A stretch of 37,442 bases of DNA from Cryobacterium algoritolerans (GCF_004402785.1 NZ_SOFP01000070.1:1-37442), one strand, 5' to 3'; counted from the first letter of the stretch, positions 1-8,808 are shown. Program-made: numbers and translations. Notes: generated by a model from the letters alone, not told the origin.

Positions 1-662
1 CGACGCCCGTCGGCGCGACGCCCGGCACCGGGCCGGACCCCCGGCCGGCGCACGCGGCGCCTGCGTTCCGGGCGCCGAACGGCGCCGATCCCGTGTTGGC
101 CGCGCAGGGCCTGGACCTCGCCGTCGACGCGTCGGAGGGCGCGTACCCGTCCGGTCTGACATCCATCGCCGGGGCGGCCTGGTTGCTCCACCTGCTCACC
201 GCGGAACCGCGCTACCTGGCCGCGGCCGAATCCGCGATGGCGTTGCTGGGAGGGCAGATGCTGGCCCGTCCGCTCGCGTTCGGTGCGGCCCTGCGGCTGA
301 GTGCGGCGTTGCTGGCCCCGGTCGAGCAACTCATCGTCGTCTCGCCGGACGTGAGCCCAGAAGCCGGGTCCGGCCAGCTCGCTTCGCCGCCCGCGGCCCT
401 CGTCCGGCGGCCCGGCGGGCTGCTCGGCGCCGCGCGGCTGCGGGCGACCGGTCTCGTCGCCGCGGTCACCGAGGCCCAGGCGAAGGCCTTCGCCGACGCC
501 GGCTTCGAGGTGTTCCGGGACCGCACGGCCCGCGCCGGCATGACCGCCGCCTACCTGTGCCGGGACTTCGTCTGCAGCCTGCCCGTGACCGACCCGGCTG
601 CACTTCCGGCGGGGGCGCCGGGCGGGGCCGGATCGCCGCCAGGGACGACAGTGGGCGCATGA
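1..662 (+). CDS. YyaL/DUF255-type thioredoxin-domain protein, C-terminal part
   Basis: The reading frame is open from the first bases of the window to the TGA at 660-662, so only the C-terminal ~220 residues are present. The part seen matches the C-terminal helical-barrel half of YyaL/SPATA20-like proteins: a Glu followed by PSG and a helix ending LLHLLTAEPRYLAAAESAM, and the characteristic closing motif YLCRDFVCSLPVTD near residue 180 of the visible part. The family has an N-terminal thioredoxin-like domain and a six-hairpin-like barrel; its biochemical role is not settled. The stop overlaps the ATG of the next gene by four bases (ATGA at 659), which suggests translational coupling. The tail after PVTD is Gly/Pro/Ala-rich and probably variable. 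Confidence 0.8.
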   Translation, partial: TPVGATPGTGPDPRPAHAAPAFRAPNGADPVLAAQGLDLAVDASEGAYPSGLTSIAGAAWLLHLLTAEPRYLAAAESAMALLGGQMLARPLAFGAALRLSAALLAPVEQLIVVSPDVSPEAGSGQLASPPAALVRRPGGLLGAARLRATGLVAAVTEAQAKAFADAGFEVFRDRTARAGMTAAYLCRDFVCSLPVTDPAALPAGAPGGAGSPPGTTVGA

Positions 663-811
663 CAATCCGGATCAAGCGCGTCTACGACGACCCGGCCGCC
701 GCCGACGGCAGCCGGGTGCTGGTGGACCGGCTCTGGCCGCGGGGCGTCGCCAAGGAGCGCGCGGAGCTCGGCGAATGGATCAAGGCGAACACGCCGTGGC
801 TGGCCCCGTGA
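659..811 (+). pseudogene. DUF488 family protein, truncated after ~45 residues
   Basis: The ATG at 659 overlaps the upstream stop. The first ~43 residues match the start of DUF488 proteins very well: an N-terminal TIRIKRVYDDP, then GSRVLVDRLWPRG, KERAEL and EWIK. Family members normally continue for ~115-120 residues with a conserved FxHDPxRWxxF segment. Here the frame ends at residue 50 with TPWLAP and a TGA, and I find no continuation of the family pattern in the other frames up to 900. This looks like a 3' deletion rather than a frameshift. A functional 50-residue product is unlikely but cannot be excluded. Confidence 0.7.
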
Positions 812-905
812 GCCTCCCGGTCCGCGCGCAGCCGACCCCATAACACCGAGCCAACCGCACAGGTGTCCACCGCTCCAGCCGAGGAGCCGACCGAAAGGAT
901 TCAGG

Positions 906-1367
906 ATGGTTCCCGGAATCAACATTTGGGCGGTGCTGCTCGCAACCGTCTCCAGCATGGTCGTCGGTTCGATCTGGTACTCCCGACGAGCCTTCGGCAC
1001 GTACTGGATGAAAGCTGTCGGCCACGACGAGGAGAGCGTGCGCACCGGGTCGGCGGCGCCGCTCATTCTCACCGTCATCGTCAGCTTCATCACCGCGTGG
1101 GTGCTCGCCGGGGCAGCCGCGATCGCCCAGAACTTCTAGGGCGGCAGCCTCCTCGCCAACTCCCTGATGACCTCGGTCATCCTCTGGGCCGGCTTCACAG
1201 CGGCCCGGATGGCAACCCACGACGCCTTCGACCGTCGCCCCTGGGGACTCACCGTGCTGAACATCGTGCACGAGCTGGTCACCCTGCTGCTGATGGCCCT
1301 GATCATCGGGCTGTTCGGCATCAGCGCCCTCAAATTTCGTTCCGGTGGCGCCCGGCCACGGTCCTGA
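906..1367 (+). pseudogene. DUF1761-like membrane protein, interrupted by an amber codon
   Basis: GAAAGGA at 893-899 gives a good ribosome binding site for ATG 906. The frame encodes NIWAVLLATVSSMVVGSIWYS and two further hydrophobic segments, stops at TAG 1137-1139, and continues in the same frame to TGA 1365-1367. The second half contains LWAGFTAARM and a final hydrophobic helix. Joined, the ~153 residues have the usual four-helix DUF1761 layout: an N-terminal helix ending in WYS, and the WxGF motif in the third helix. The stop sits between helices two and three (NF-stop-GGSL). A change from a Tyr codon (TAC or TAT) to TAG would explain it. The function of the family is unknown. Confidence 0.7.
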
Positions 1368-1410
1368 ATCGGGGTCGTGGCCGCGCGCGTTTCCCGGCGT
1401 TCCCGCGACG

Positions 1411-1416
1411 TACACT
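1411..1416 (+). promoter_or_regulatory. possible -10 box for the Stealth gene
   Basis: TACACT fits the TAnnnT consensus of an actinobacterial -10 element and lies about 135 bases upstream of ATG 1553, in a stretch without coding sense. No convincing -35 box precedes it, so this is a weak call. Confidence 0.25.
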
Positions 1417-1552
1417 GAGAGAAGCGCCATCGCGTTCCGCCGGCTGCTTCGCACTCGGTTTCAGGACAGGTGTGCAGTCGTGCGACAAACCGGACGCACT
1501 CTCCCCGCTGGTGAACCTGGCGGGCGAGTGTTCCCAATTCCAGAGGAGGACC

Positions 1553-3430
1553 ATGGCTGGTTACAATCGCCCCACTGCCGACCGGCACGCCCCGACCGGG
1601 CACGGCACCGATTCTGACGCCACCGGCCTCTCCTCGGCTGAAATGCCGATCGATAACCTCGACGTCGCGGCCGTCAGGAGCCGGGCCAGGTCCGACACCG
1701 CCTCGATCCCGGTCCTCTCGCTGAGCAACGAGCCCGAGCTCGTGCTCCGCGCCGTCGATGCCCGCACCCGTCGCTTCGACCGCGAAGACCTCGTCGTACG
1801 CAAGGGCGAGATCGCTTTGGTCAACGGCCATTTCACCCCGCGCGAATCCATGGTCAAAGACCTGCTTGCCGTCGCCAGCGCCCTCGACCTGGCCGGAATC
1901 GACTTCCTGCTCGTGCGCGGTGACCATGACCGCCCGACCATCGCCGTCGACCGCAAGCGCCGCAAGCAGCTCACCCGCATCCTCGCCGCCGCCTTCGCGA
2001 ACGAGCCCTTCTATGCGAAGCCGCTCGACGGCGACCTGACCCAGCCACTCCTGCTCGCCGACGGCGCCCTGGCCACGTTGCGCAAGTCATCCGTCTTCCG
2101 GGTCTACCGTCCCCGGATCGAGCCGATCGGGCGGCTCCGTTACGGCGCAGAGACCGCGTTCCAGTTCGAGCTGTGGTACTTCGGTGAGGACGAGATCGTC
2201 GCGCCGGTCGAGAATTCACTCATGCGCACCCGGATGCCCCGCGGCGAGGCCCGCGAGACCACAATCGACCTCTTCGGGCGCAGCTGTCGCACCCTGCAGC
2301 ACATGTTCGACGACCTGGCCAGCGACATCAGCTTCGACATTGACCTGGTCTTCTCCTGGGTCGACGGTTCGTCCAGCGACTTCCAGCGTGAACGGGCCAA
2401 GCGGATGCAGGCCTACGTCGTCGGCGAGGGTGACGACTCCGACGCCCGGTTCCGCCAGATCGACGAACTCAAGTACGCGCTCCGCAGCGTGTACATGTTC
2501 GCGCCCTGGGTGCGCCGCATCTTCATCGCCACGGATTCGCCCGCGCCCGAGTGGCTGGCCGAGCACCCACGCGTGACGATCATGCGCAGCGAGGACTTCT
2601 TCCCTGATACCAGCGCCCTGCCCACGCACAACTCGCACGCGGTCGAAAGCCAGCTGCACCACATCCCCGGGCTGGCCGAGCACTTCCTCTATTCCAATGA
2701 CGACATGTTCTTCGGCCGTCCCGTCGGCCCGGAACTCTTCTTCTCACCTGGCGGCATCACCAAGTTCGTTGAAGCGTCCACCCGGATCGGTCTCGGCGAC
2801 AACGACCCGACCCGAAGCGGGTTCGAGAACGCGGCCAGGGTCAACCGGGCGCTGCTGCGCGAACGGTTCGGCAAGGTCACCACCCGCCACCTCGAGCACA
2901 CGGCCGCGCCGCTGCGTAAAAGCGTGCTGCAGGAGCTCGAGGCCGAGTTCCCCGAAGACTTCGCCCGCACCGCGGCCAGCCGGTTCCGCTCGGCGACCGA
3001 CATTTCGGTCACGAACTCGCTGTACCACTACTACGCGCTGATGACCGGGCGCGCGGTGGAGCAGACCCAGGCGCGCTCGCTCTACATCGAGACCACGCTG
3101 AAGCTGGCGCTGCGCCAGATGAACAAGCTGCGCAAACGCCGCGACCAGGACATGTTCTGCCTCAACGACGGCAGCTTCCCCGAGATCTCCGACGAGGTGC
3201 GCCGCGCCGCTGTGACCGACTTCCTGGAACGCTACTTCCCGATCGTGGCGCCGTGGGAGCGGGAGAGCCAGTCGCACGACCGTCGCGGCACGTCCCTGAG
3301 CGGCACGTCCCTGAGCGGCACTTCCCTGAGCGGCACGTCCACGGGGGGCACGTCCTTGGTCAGCGCAGAACCCGGATCGGCATGGTCATCGGTGGCTCAC
3401 GGAACGCTGGCAGAGTACCCGCGGGCATGA
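1553..3430 (+). CDS. Stealth family sugar-phosphate transferase
   Basis: The start is ATG 1553 behind GAGGAGGA at 1543-1550; the frame is open further upstream but without family similarity. The 625-residue protein shows the four conserved Stealth regions in order: [11 protein letters not shown] (262-272), [20 protein letters not shown] with the following [11 protein letters not shown] and [11 protein letters not shown] (about 300-390), the [15 protein letters not shown] block (~481-500) and FCLNDG (~535). Known Stealth proteins transfer hexose-1-phosphate to make phosphodiester-linked surface polysaccharides, so a role in capsule or cell-wall glycan synthesis is likely. Residues after ~578 form five GTSLS-like repeats and a tail with no family match. 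The last 71 bases overlap the convergent metallophosphoesterase gene. Confidence 0.88.
   Translation: MAGYNRPTADRHAPTGHGTDSDATGLSSAEMPIDNLDVAAVRSRARSDTASIPVLSLSNEPELVLRAVDARTRRFDREDLVVRKGEIALVNGHFTPRESMVKDLLAVASALDLAGIDFLLVRGDHDRPTIAVDRKRRKQLTRILAAAFANEPFYAKPLDGDLTQPLLLADGALATLRKSSVFRVYRPRIEPIGRLRYGAETAFQFELWYFGEDEIVAPVENSLMRTRMPRGEARETTIDLFGRSCRTLQHMFDDLASDISFDIDLVFSWVDGSSSDFQRERAKRMQAYVVGEGDDSDARFRQIDELKYALRSVYMFAPWVRRIFIATDSPAPEWLAEHPRVTIMRSEDFFPDTSALPTHNSHAVESQLHHIPGLAEHFLYSNDDMFFGRPVGPELFFSPGGITKFVEASTRIGLGDNDPTRSGFENAARVNRALLRERFGKVTTRHLEHTAAPLRKSVLQELEAEFPEDFARTAASRFRSATDISVTNSLYHYYALMTGRAVEQTQARSLYIETTLKLALRQMNKLRKRRDQDMFCLNDGSFPEISDEVRRAAVTDFLERYFPIVAPWERESQSHDRRGTSLSGTSLSGTSLSGTSTGGTSLVSAEPGSAWSSVAHGTLAEYPRA
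3287..3361 (+). repeat. five tandem 15-bp units (GTSLS pentapeptide)
   Basis: Five consecutive 15-bp units start at 3287, 3302, 3317, 3332 and 3347. The first two are identical (GGCACGTCCCTGAGC), the third differs by one base and the last two drift. They are in frame and encode [25 protein letters not shown] near the C-terminus of the Stealth protein. A tract of this kind can change length by slippage without a frameshift. Confidence 0.95.
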
Positions 3431-4298
3431 TCTCGATGCTGGAGTCAGCCAGTCGTCTGCTGCTCTCCGTGGCGTCGATGTACTCCAGCACGGGGTAGCT
3501 GCCGAGCGGCACCACCGAGTGCAGCACGGTGTCCGCGTACACGTGGACGAGGTTGAAGGTGCGCGCGCCGTCCTGGCTGCGGGTACCGCCGACCGGAACA
3601 TTGAGATCCTGGGTGTAGCAGGTGGCCGACGCGACCGACACGGGAATGCCGGCGAACATCGCCGTCGACGAATAGTGCAGGTGGCCGGCGAGGATGCTGC
3701 GCACGTCGGTGCCTCGGAGCACCCGGGCGAGGGCGGCCTGGCCGCGCAGCTCTACCGAGACGGCCAGGTCGAGAACGCTGGGGACGGGTGGGTGGTGCAT
3801 CGCCAGGATGGTACCGTCGGGCGCGGGCACGCTGAGCTCACGGCCCAGCCAGGCCAGCTGGGCGTCGCTCAGGGCGCCGTGGTGGTGGCCGGGTACCGAC
3901 GTGTCCAGGGTGATCACGCGCAAGCCGCCGATGAACTCGACGTGGTCGATCGGTGCCGTGGACGCCGGCTCGCCGAGCAGGGTTGTGCGGAACGCCGACC
4001 GCTGGTCGTGGTTACCCATCACCCAGATCACTCGGGATCCGAGCCTGGCTGCGGCCGGCTCGACGATAGAGCGCAACGTGCGGTAGGCATCGGGCTCACC
4101 CTTGTCCGCCAGGTCGCCGGTGATGATGATGGCCTCCGGCCGCCCGGTCGAGGCCTCGACTTCGGCGAAGAGCCCAGCGAGATGCGCGGCGCTGTCGACC
4201 CGGTCGTACAGGCGTTCGCCGTGCGCGAGCAGGTGGGTGTCACTGAGATGAAGCAGGAAATGGTCCGGCCTGGGGTATTGGGCCGTGCGAATGTTCAC
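3360..4298 (-). CDS. metallophosphoesterase (class III phosphodiesterase type)
   Basis: The protein carries the full set of calcineurin-like metal ligands: SDTHL, ITGDLAD, VMGNHDQ, AMHHPP and AGHLHYS, in the order and spacing of CpdA/GpdQ-type phosphodiesterases. It should bind two divalent metals and hydrolyse a phosphodiester; the natural substrate cannot be told (cyclic nucleotide, glycerophosphodiester or other). I prefer GTG 4298, preceded by GGAAA, which gives a ~312-residue protein beginning [17 protein letters not shown] 4328 in the same frame would add ten residues. The gene is convergent with and overlaps the Stealth gene by 71 bases, so its last codons are antisense to the Stealth tail. 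Confidence 0.85.
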   Translation of the reverse strand: MNIRTAQYPRPDHFLLHLSDTHLLAHGERLYDRVDSAAHLAGLFAEVEASTGRPEAIIITGDLADKGEPDAYRTLRSIVEPAAARLGSRVIWVMGNHDQRSAFRTTLLGEPASTAPIDHVEFIGGLRVITLDTSVPGHHHGALSDAQLAWLGRELSVPAPDGTILAMHHPPVPSVLDLAVSVELRGQAALARVLRGTDVRSILAGHLHYSSTAMFAGIPVSVASATCYTQDLNVPVGGTRSQDGARTFNLVHVYADTVLHSVVPLGSYPVLEYIDATESSRRLADSSIEIMPAGTLPAFREPPMTMPIRVLR

Positions 4299-4328
4299 GG
4301 AGTTTCCATTCGTTGGGACTAGGAGCAC

Positions 4329-4720
4329 TCTTCGGTGAGTGCGCTGACTCTACTCCTTGTATTCGATCAGTAGTTCTTGAACATACGGTGTACGCCACGC
4401 GAACGGCAGGGAAGAGGCCCGAAGGAAAACCCCTGAGCCCAACAGTTTTCTGCGTTGAGGAGACGGCAGAGGTCGGGGCGTCGTTCGCGCTGAGCAAGGC
4501 TCATTCCCGGGCGTGTCGGCTCTCTCGGTGGAGGAGCGGCTCAGGGGCGGGTGAGGCCGGAAGAGGACCCTGGCAGGTTCGGCCTATCGATCTCGTCCTG
4601 CTCTAACGGCTCGATCCGCTCGTTGGATGCGTCGGCGGCGCGTCGCCGAGTCAAGAGCCGTCGGCACGCTGTGCGCGAACGCGGTGCGGATGCCGGGGCC
4701 CGGGTGAGGAGGTTGTGCGG
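4329..4720. other. intergenic region between divergent genes, no gene seen
   Basis: About 390 bases separate the divergent metallophosphoesterase and PAP2 genes. The left third is less GC-rich and probably holds promoters for the minus-strand gene. Open frames here show no family motif. GAGGAGG at 4706-4712 is the ribosome binding site of the PAP2 gene. Confidence 0.5.
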
Positions 4721-5581
4721 TTGGGCATGGGAAACTGGAATGTGCGCACCACCTCGACGACAAGTCCCCTCCGCTATTTCGTGGGAGCTCTCTGCTCGAT
4801 CGCAGTGTTCATTGCGATCTACCTGTTCTCCGTGCGCAGCCTCGCCGGCCAGACGATGGACCAGCTTGCGTTTGACGGAGCCGAGTTCGGTCGGCGCAGC
4901 GTGACCCCGTTCACCCAGCAGGTGCTCGACGCCCTGCCGGTGGTCTCGGTGGTGGCCGGCATGGTGGTGGCCGGCATCCTCACCGCGGTCCGACGCAATA
5001 TGCGCACGCTGATCATCGCCGTCGGCGCGGCACTGGGCGCCGTGCTCACCACGCAGCTGCTCAAGGGCTGGCTACTCACCCGACCCGACCTCGGGGTTGA
5101 CGGCTATGCCGGCAACTCGTTCCCCTCCGGGCATACAACGGTGGCCGCGGCATCCGCCCTCGCCGTCTTCCTCGTTTCCAGCCCGCGAACACGGTGGCTG
5201 AGCGCCCTCGCGGGAACCGCTTTCGCGGTCGTCGCGGGCGTGTCGACCCTCGCGAACGGCTGGCACCGGCCGAGCGACGTGATAGCAGCCCTGCTCGTCG
5301 TCGCACTGTGGGGGTGCGGCGGTGGAGTCGCCCTGACCGTGTGGCGCGGCGACGATGCGACGACCATGAAGGCTCCGCCGGCCGCCGGGGCCAGGATCCA
5401 GCTGAAGATCCTGGTGCCATTGCTCGTCGTTGCCGTCTCCGCGTTCCTGGTCACTTACTTCCGGGCGTTCGGATCGACGCCGGGGCCACTGATCGCGTAC
5501 GTCGGCGGGGTGTCGGCGATCATCGCGGCCGGTTTCACCGTGGCGCTCACGGCAACCCGGCTGTTCTCCCGCCTTCCCTGA
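4721..5581 (+). CDS. PAP2 superfamily membrane phosphatase
   Basis: An integral membrane protein of ~286 residues with the three phosphatase motifs: K115-GWLLT-R121-P (a one-residue-shorter form of motif 1, followed by DLG as in many actinobacterial members), PSGHT (135-139) and GWHRPSD (H182). The His and Asp/Arg residues form the phosphatidic-acid-phosphatase/haloperoxidase active site facing the outer side of the membrane. Likely substrates are lipid phosphates or polyprenyl pyrophosphates. Start choice: GAGGAGG (4706-4712) is 8 bases from TTG 4721 and 14 from ATG 4727, while GTG 4715 is too close. Two C-terminal transmembrane helices follow the catalytic core. Confidence 0.85.
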   Translation: MGMGNWNVRTTSTTSPLRYFVGALCSIAVFIAIYLFSVRSLAGQTMDQLAFDGAEFGRRSVTPFTQQVLDALPVVSVVAGMVVAGILTAVRRNMRTLIIAVGAALGAVLTTQLLKGWLLTRPDLGVDGYAGNSFPSGHTTVAAASALAVFLVSSPRTRWLSALAGTAFAVVAGVSTLANGWHRPSDVIAALLVVALWGCGGGVALTVWRGDDATTMKAPPAAGARIQLKILVPLLVVAVSAFLVTYFRAFGSTPGPLIAYVGGVSAIIAAGFTVALTATRLFSRLP

Positions 5582-5656
5582 CCCGCGGGGTGCGCCGGGG
5601 CCGGCCTCCCCGGGGTGTCACGGCGTGTGGGGGGTGTGCCCGTGCGGGACTGCGTG

Positions 5657-5662
5657 TAACAC
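5657..5662 (+). promoter_or_regulatory. possible -10 box for the polyketide operon (leaderless start)
   Basis: TAACAC lies eight bases before ATG 5671, the distance expected if transcription begins at or next to the start codon. The G-run at 5664-5668 is too close to the ATG to be a good ribosome binding site, which favours a leaderless mRNA. No strong -35 element is visible. Confidence 0.3.
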
Positions 5663-5670
5663 TGGGGGCT

Positions 5671-6930
5671 ATGTCCGTCACTCTCAGAGCGCTGCAGACC
5701 GTGGTTCCGCCGACAATCCTCGTGCAGGAGCAGGTGCGCGACGTGTTCGCCGCCCAGCCGGGACTGAGCAGACTGGCCCAGCGCCTGGTGACTGCATCCT
5801 TCAACCTGTCGGGAATCGACCGCCGGCACACCGTGATCGACGAGCTCACCCTCGACTCGGACACCACAGACCCGCAGTTCTTCGACGCGGCCACGCAGCG
5901 CCTGCTGATGCCGGGTACCAGGGTGCGCAACGAGCTCTACATCGTCGAGGCGACCAAACTGTTCGTCGAGGCCGGGCGCCGGGCGCTGGCAGCCTGCCCG
6001 GACATCGACGCCGCCGACGTCACACACGTCGTCACCGTGTCGTGCACCGGCTTCTACGCCCCGGGGCCCGACTACATGCTCGTGCGCGAGCTGGGACTCA
6101 GCCCGGCCACCCAGCGCTATCACCTCGGGTTCATGGGCTGCTACGCGTCGATGCCGGCGTTGCGCACGGCGAAGCAGTTCGTCGAGGCCGATCCGAACGC
6201 GGTCGTACTGGTCGTCAGCGCCGAGCTGTGCTCGCTGCACCTGCGCACCTCTGACGACCCGGACACGATCGTAGCGTCCTCGCTGTTCTCCGACGGAGCG
6301 GCGGCCGGGATCGTCAGCTCCCGGACTCCCCTGCCGGGGGAGCTGGCCCTGGACCTCGACCTGTTCGAGACCGTGATCACCCCGGTCGGCGAGGGCGACA
6401 TGGCGTGGAAGATCGGCGACGAGGGCTTCGAAATGGTGCTGAGCACCTATGTTCCGCACATCATCGACGAGCACATCGAAGCGGCCCTCGCGCCGCTCTT
6501 CGCCAGGGACCTCTCACTCGTGGCTGCGCTGGCGCCGCCCGCAGCGGAGCCGGAACGTGAGCTCGTGGGGGCAGCCGTCGGCGGGTTGGGGACGGCGCCC
6601 GCGGAGTCGCCGGTCAGCGTGCCGACCGGGACGCCGGCGGGGGTCGCCGCTGCGACACTGAGCTCGGCGATCGCACACTGGGCCATCCACCCGGGCGGGC
6701 GCAGCATCCTGGACAAGACCGAAGCGAAGCTGGGGTTGAGCGAGGCGCAGCTCGTGCCATCGCGGCAGACCCTTCGCCAGTACGGAAACATGAGCAGCGC
6801 CACGATCCTGTTCGTCCTCAAGGCCATCCTCGACGCCCCGGCCACCGCCGACGGCGAACGGGTCTGTGCCATGGCGTTCGGGCCCGGTCTCACCGTTGAG
6901 TCCGGGCTGATGACCGTCAGCGCCGGCTAG
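5671..6930 (+). CDS. type III polyketide synthase with internal insertion
   Basis: A chalcone-synthase-like ketosynthase of 419 residues. The catalytic triad is clear: Cys157 in GFMGCYASMPALR, His340 in WAIHPGG and Asn373 in QYGNMSS. His-Asn spacing is 33, as in plant chalcone synthase, but Cys-His spacing is 183 instead of 139, so about 44 extra residues lie at ~287-331. They are Ala/Pro/Gly/Glu-rich and look disordered. The enzyme should extend an acyl-CoA starter with malonyl-CoA to an alkylpyrone or alkylresorcinol; chain length cannot be read from sequence. It is the first gene of an operon with a methyltransferase and an FAD monooxygenase, an order like srsABC of Streptomyces griseus. 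Confidence 0.92.
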   Translation: MSVTLRALQTVVPPTILVQEQVRDVFAAQPGLSRLAQRLVTASFNLSGIDRRHTVIDELTLDSDTTDPQFFDAATQRLLMPGTRVRNELYIVEATKLFVEAGRRALAACPDIDAADVTHVVTVSCTGFYAPGPDYMLVRELGLSPATQRYHLGFMGCYASMPALRTAKQFVEADPNAVVLVVSAELCSLHLRTSDDPDTIVASSLFSDGAAAGIVSSRTPLPGELALDLDLFETVITPVGEGDMAWKIGDEGFEMVLSTYVPHIIDEHIEAALAPLFARDLSLVAALAPPAAEPERELVGAAVGGLGTAPAESPVSVPTGTPAGVAAATLSSAIAHWAIHPGGRSILDKTEAKLGLSEAQLVPSRQTLRQYGNMSSATILFVLKAILDAPATADGERVCAMAFGPGLTVESGLMTVSAG

Positions 6931-6936
6931 GCGGTC

Positions 6937-7653
6937 GTGGGCATCCCGTCGCTGCGGCTTCGCGCGAACGAGGCCGTCGAGCTGATGGACGATCCGGACT
7001 GCGACCCGGAGCGGCTCGACCGCACCTACGCGAACTTCCGGTTCGTCAACGCGGTCGTGTCGGGCTGGCGCGGGGTCTACCGGCGTGAGATCCGCCCGGA
7101 GCTGTCGCGCACGAGGGAGGTCACCCTGCTTGACATCGGTTCGGGCGGGGGCGACATGCCCAGGGCGCTCGCCCGCTGGGCGGCCCGCGACGGGCTTCGC
7201 CTCACCGTGACCGCGATCGACCCTGATAGCCGGGCGCACGCCTACGCCACCGGCCTGCCGCCGCTGCCGGGGCTCACGTTCCGGCGGGCGCTGAGCTCCG
7301 ACTTGGTGGACGAGGGTGCGCGCTTCGACTTCGTCGTCTCCAACCACGTGCTGCACCATCTGTCTGCCGCGCAGCTCGGCGGCCTGCTCGTCGACTCTGA
7401 ACGGCTCGCCGCCGGCCGGGTTCTGCACGGCGACATCGAACGCGGCCGCCTGGCCTACCTCGGCTTCGGCCTGGGCACCTGGCCGTTCTTCCGCCGGTCG
7501 TTCATCCGCGACGACGGGCTCACCTCGATCCGGCGCAGTTTCACCGCGGCCGAGCTGCGCGCGGTCGTCCCGCCCGGCTGGCGGGTGACCAGGGAACGGC
7601 CGTCGCGCCTCGTGCTGCGCTGGGCGCCGGGCGCCGGAGCCGCGGATGCGTGA
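6937..7653 (+). CDS. class I SAM-dependent methyltransferase
   Basis: GTG 6937 is the first start after the synthase stop, whose TAG (6928) is in this same frame. The 238-residue protein has the SAM-binding motif LLDIGSGGGD around residue 66, an acidic AIDPDS at the second strand and SNHVLHHL at the post-II/IV position, followed by a C-terminal segment with FIRDDGLTSIRRSF. It belongs to the UbiE/Methyltransf_11-like group that often sits next to type III polyketide synthases in Actinobacteria. The likely job is O- or C-methylation of the polyketide ring. Its 3' end overlaps the monooxygenase start by eight bases, so the two are translationally coupled. Confidence 0.85.
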   Translation: MGIPSLRLRANEAVELMDDPDCDPERLDRTYANFRFVNAVVSGWRGVYRREIRPELSRTREVTLLDIGSGGGDMPRALARWAARDGLRLTVTAIDPDSRAHAYATGLPPLPGLTFRRALSSDLVDEGARFDFVVSNHVLHHLSAAQLGGLLVDSERLAAGRVLHGDIERGRLAYLGFGLGTWPFFRRSFIRDDGLTSIRRSFTAAELRAVVPPGWRVTRERPSRLVLRWAPGAGAADA

Positions 7654-8779
7654 CGTCATCGTAGTCGGCGGGGGACCGGTCGGTATTCTGCTGGCCGGGC
7701 TGCTCGCCGTGCGCGGCCTCGACGTCGAGGTGCTCGAGCAGCGGACCGAGCCGTCGATGCGGTCCAGGGCCATCGGCATCCACCCGCCGTCGCTTCGGGC
7801 GCTGCGGCAGCTCGGCGTCGCGGACGCGATCATCGAGGGCGCCGTTCGCATCAGCGGCGGAGAGGTGCGCTCCGAGGGGCGCCGCCTGGGCCGGCTGAGA
7901 TTCGCCAAGACCGCTGACCGCTACCAGCGCGTCATCTCGCTGCCCCAGCACGTGACAGAGGCGGTGCTGCGGGCCCGGTTCACGGAGCTTCGGCCCGGTG
8001 GGTTCCGCGGCGGAGTGACCGTGACCGGGGTGCGCGACCGCGGCGACCGGGTCGAGCTCGTCACCGGTGCCGATGAGGGCGAGATGCTCGAGGCCCGCTA
8101 TGTCGTGGCGGCCGACGGCGCCCGCAGTCTGGTGCGCGACCTGCTCGGCATCCGCTGCGCCGCCCGCACCGGCGGCGAAACCTATCTGATGAGCGACTAC
8201 GCCGACACCGGCGAGCACGGCGCGGAGGCGGTGCTGTTCTTCGAGCGGGGCGGGGTGGTCGAGTCGTTCCCGTTGCCCGGTGGTCGGCGCCGCTGGGTGG
8301 CGATGACCTCGTCCCTGATGCCGGACGCGACCAGCGGTGACCTGGCGACCCTCGTGCGCACCCGCACCGGGATCGACCTGCCCCCGACCGAGTCGGCTGC
8401 GAGCTCCTTCGCCGTGCAGCAGCGCCTGGCCCGCCGGCTGGTGGCAGGACGGGTCGTGCTGGTCGGCGACGCCGCCCACCAGATCAGTCCGATCGGCGGG
8501 CAGGGGATGAACCTCGGCTGGCTCGACGCATTACAGCTCGCGCCGGCGCTGGAACGGGCGATTCGGGAACCGGCTGCCGCGGCAGCCGTTCTCGCCGACT
8601 ACGACCGTCGCCGCCGGCGCAGCGCCCGGATGGCCGCGCGGCAGGCCGGCTTCAACATGGCGATGGGCCGCCCGGCGGCGGGCCTGCGCCTGCGGGCCCG
8701 GAACGGTCTCGTGCGAGCGCTCGCCGTGCCGCCGGCGAGCGCGATCCTCGCCCGCGCTTTCACCATGCGCTGGCTCTAA
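7646..8779 (+). CDS. FAD-dependent monooxygenase (PHBH fold)
   Basis: ATG 7646 lies inside the end of the methyltransferase gene. The 377-residue protein begins with a beta-strand and GGGPVG (8-13), the dinucleotide-binding Gly motif, has a DGARSLVRD segment (the DG motif that contacts FAD and NADPH) and GDAAHQISPIGGQGMN around 275, which binds the FAD ribityl chain. This is the p-hydroxybenzoate hydroxylase architecture; the length is typical. In this operon it probably hydroxylates the phenolic or pyrone ring, possibly leading to a quinone. It ends 30 bases before a convergent glycosidase gene, with no clear terminator in between. Confidence 0.87.
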   Translation: MRDVIVVGGGPVGILLAGLLAVRGLDVEVLEQRTEPSMRSRAIGIHPPSLRALRQLGVADAIIEGAVRISGGEVRSEGRRLGRLRFAKTADRYQRVISLPQHVTEAVLRARFTELRPGGFRGGVTVTGVRDRGDRVELVTGADEGEMLEARYVVAADGARSLVRDLLGIRCAARTGGETYLMSDYADTGEHGAEAVLFFERGGVVESFPLPGGRRRWVAMTSSLMPDATSGDLATLVRTRTGIDLPPTESAASSFAVQQRLARRLVAGRVVLVGDAAHQISPIGGQGMNLGWLDALQLAPALERAIREPAAAAAVLADYDRRRRRSARMAARQAGFNMAMGRPAAGLRLRARNGLVRALAVPPASAILARAFTMRWL

Positions 8780-8808
8780 CCGGGTCCAGCCGGCCGACCG
8801 ACGGAGGG

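Noticed and set aside
1137..1139. Amber codon considered as a programmed readthrough or recoded codon
   Set aside because: No structure or context typical of recoding is seen, and TAG ends another gene normally in this window (6928-6930).
863..1552. Extension of the Stealth gene upstream to 863
   Set aside because: The extra ~230 codons have no similarity, overlap the DUF1761 frame and lie before a strong ribosome binding site at 1543-1550.
3287..3361. Tandem repeat considered as a CRISPR-like array
   Set aside because: Units are contiguous without spacers and stay in the protein frame.
5194..5670. Extension of the polyketide synthase frame upstream into the PAP2 gene
   Set aside because: The extension is antiparallel in sense to nothing known and overlaps the PAP2 gene fully; family similarity starts at ATG 5671.
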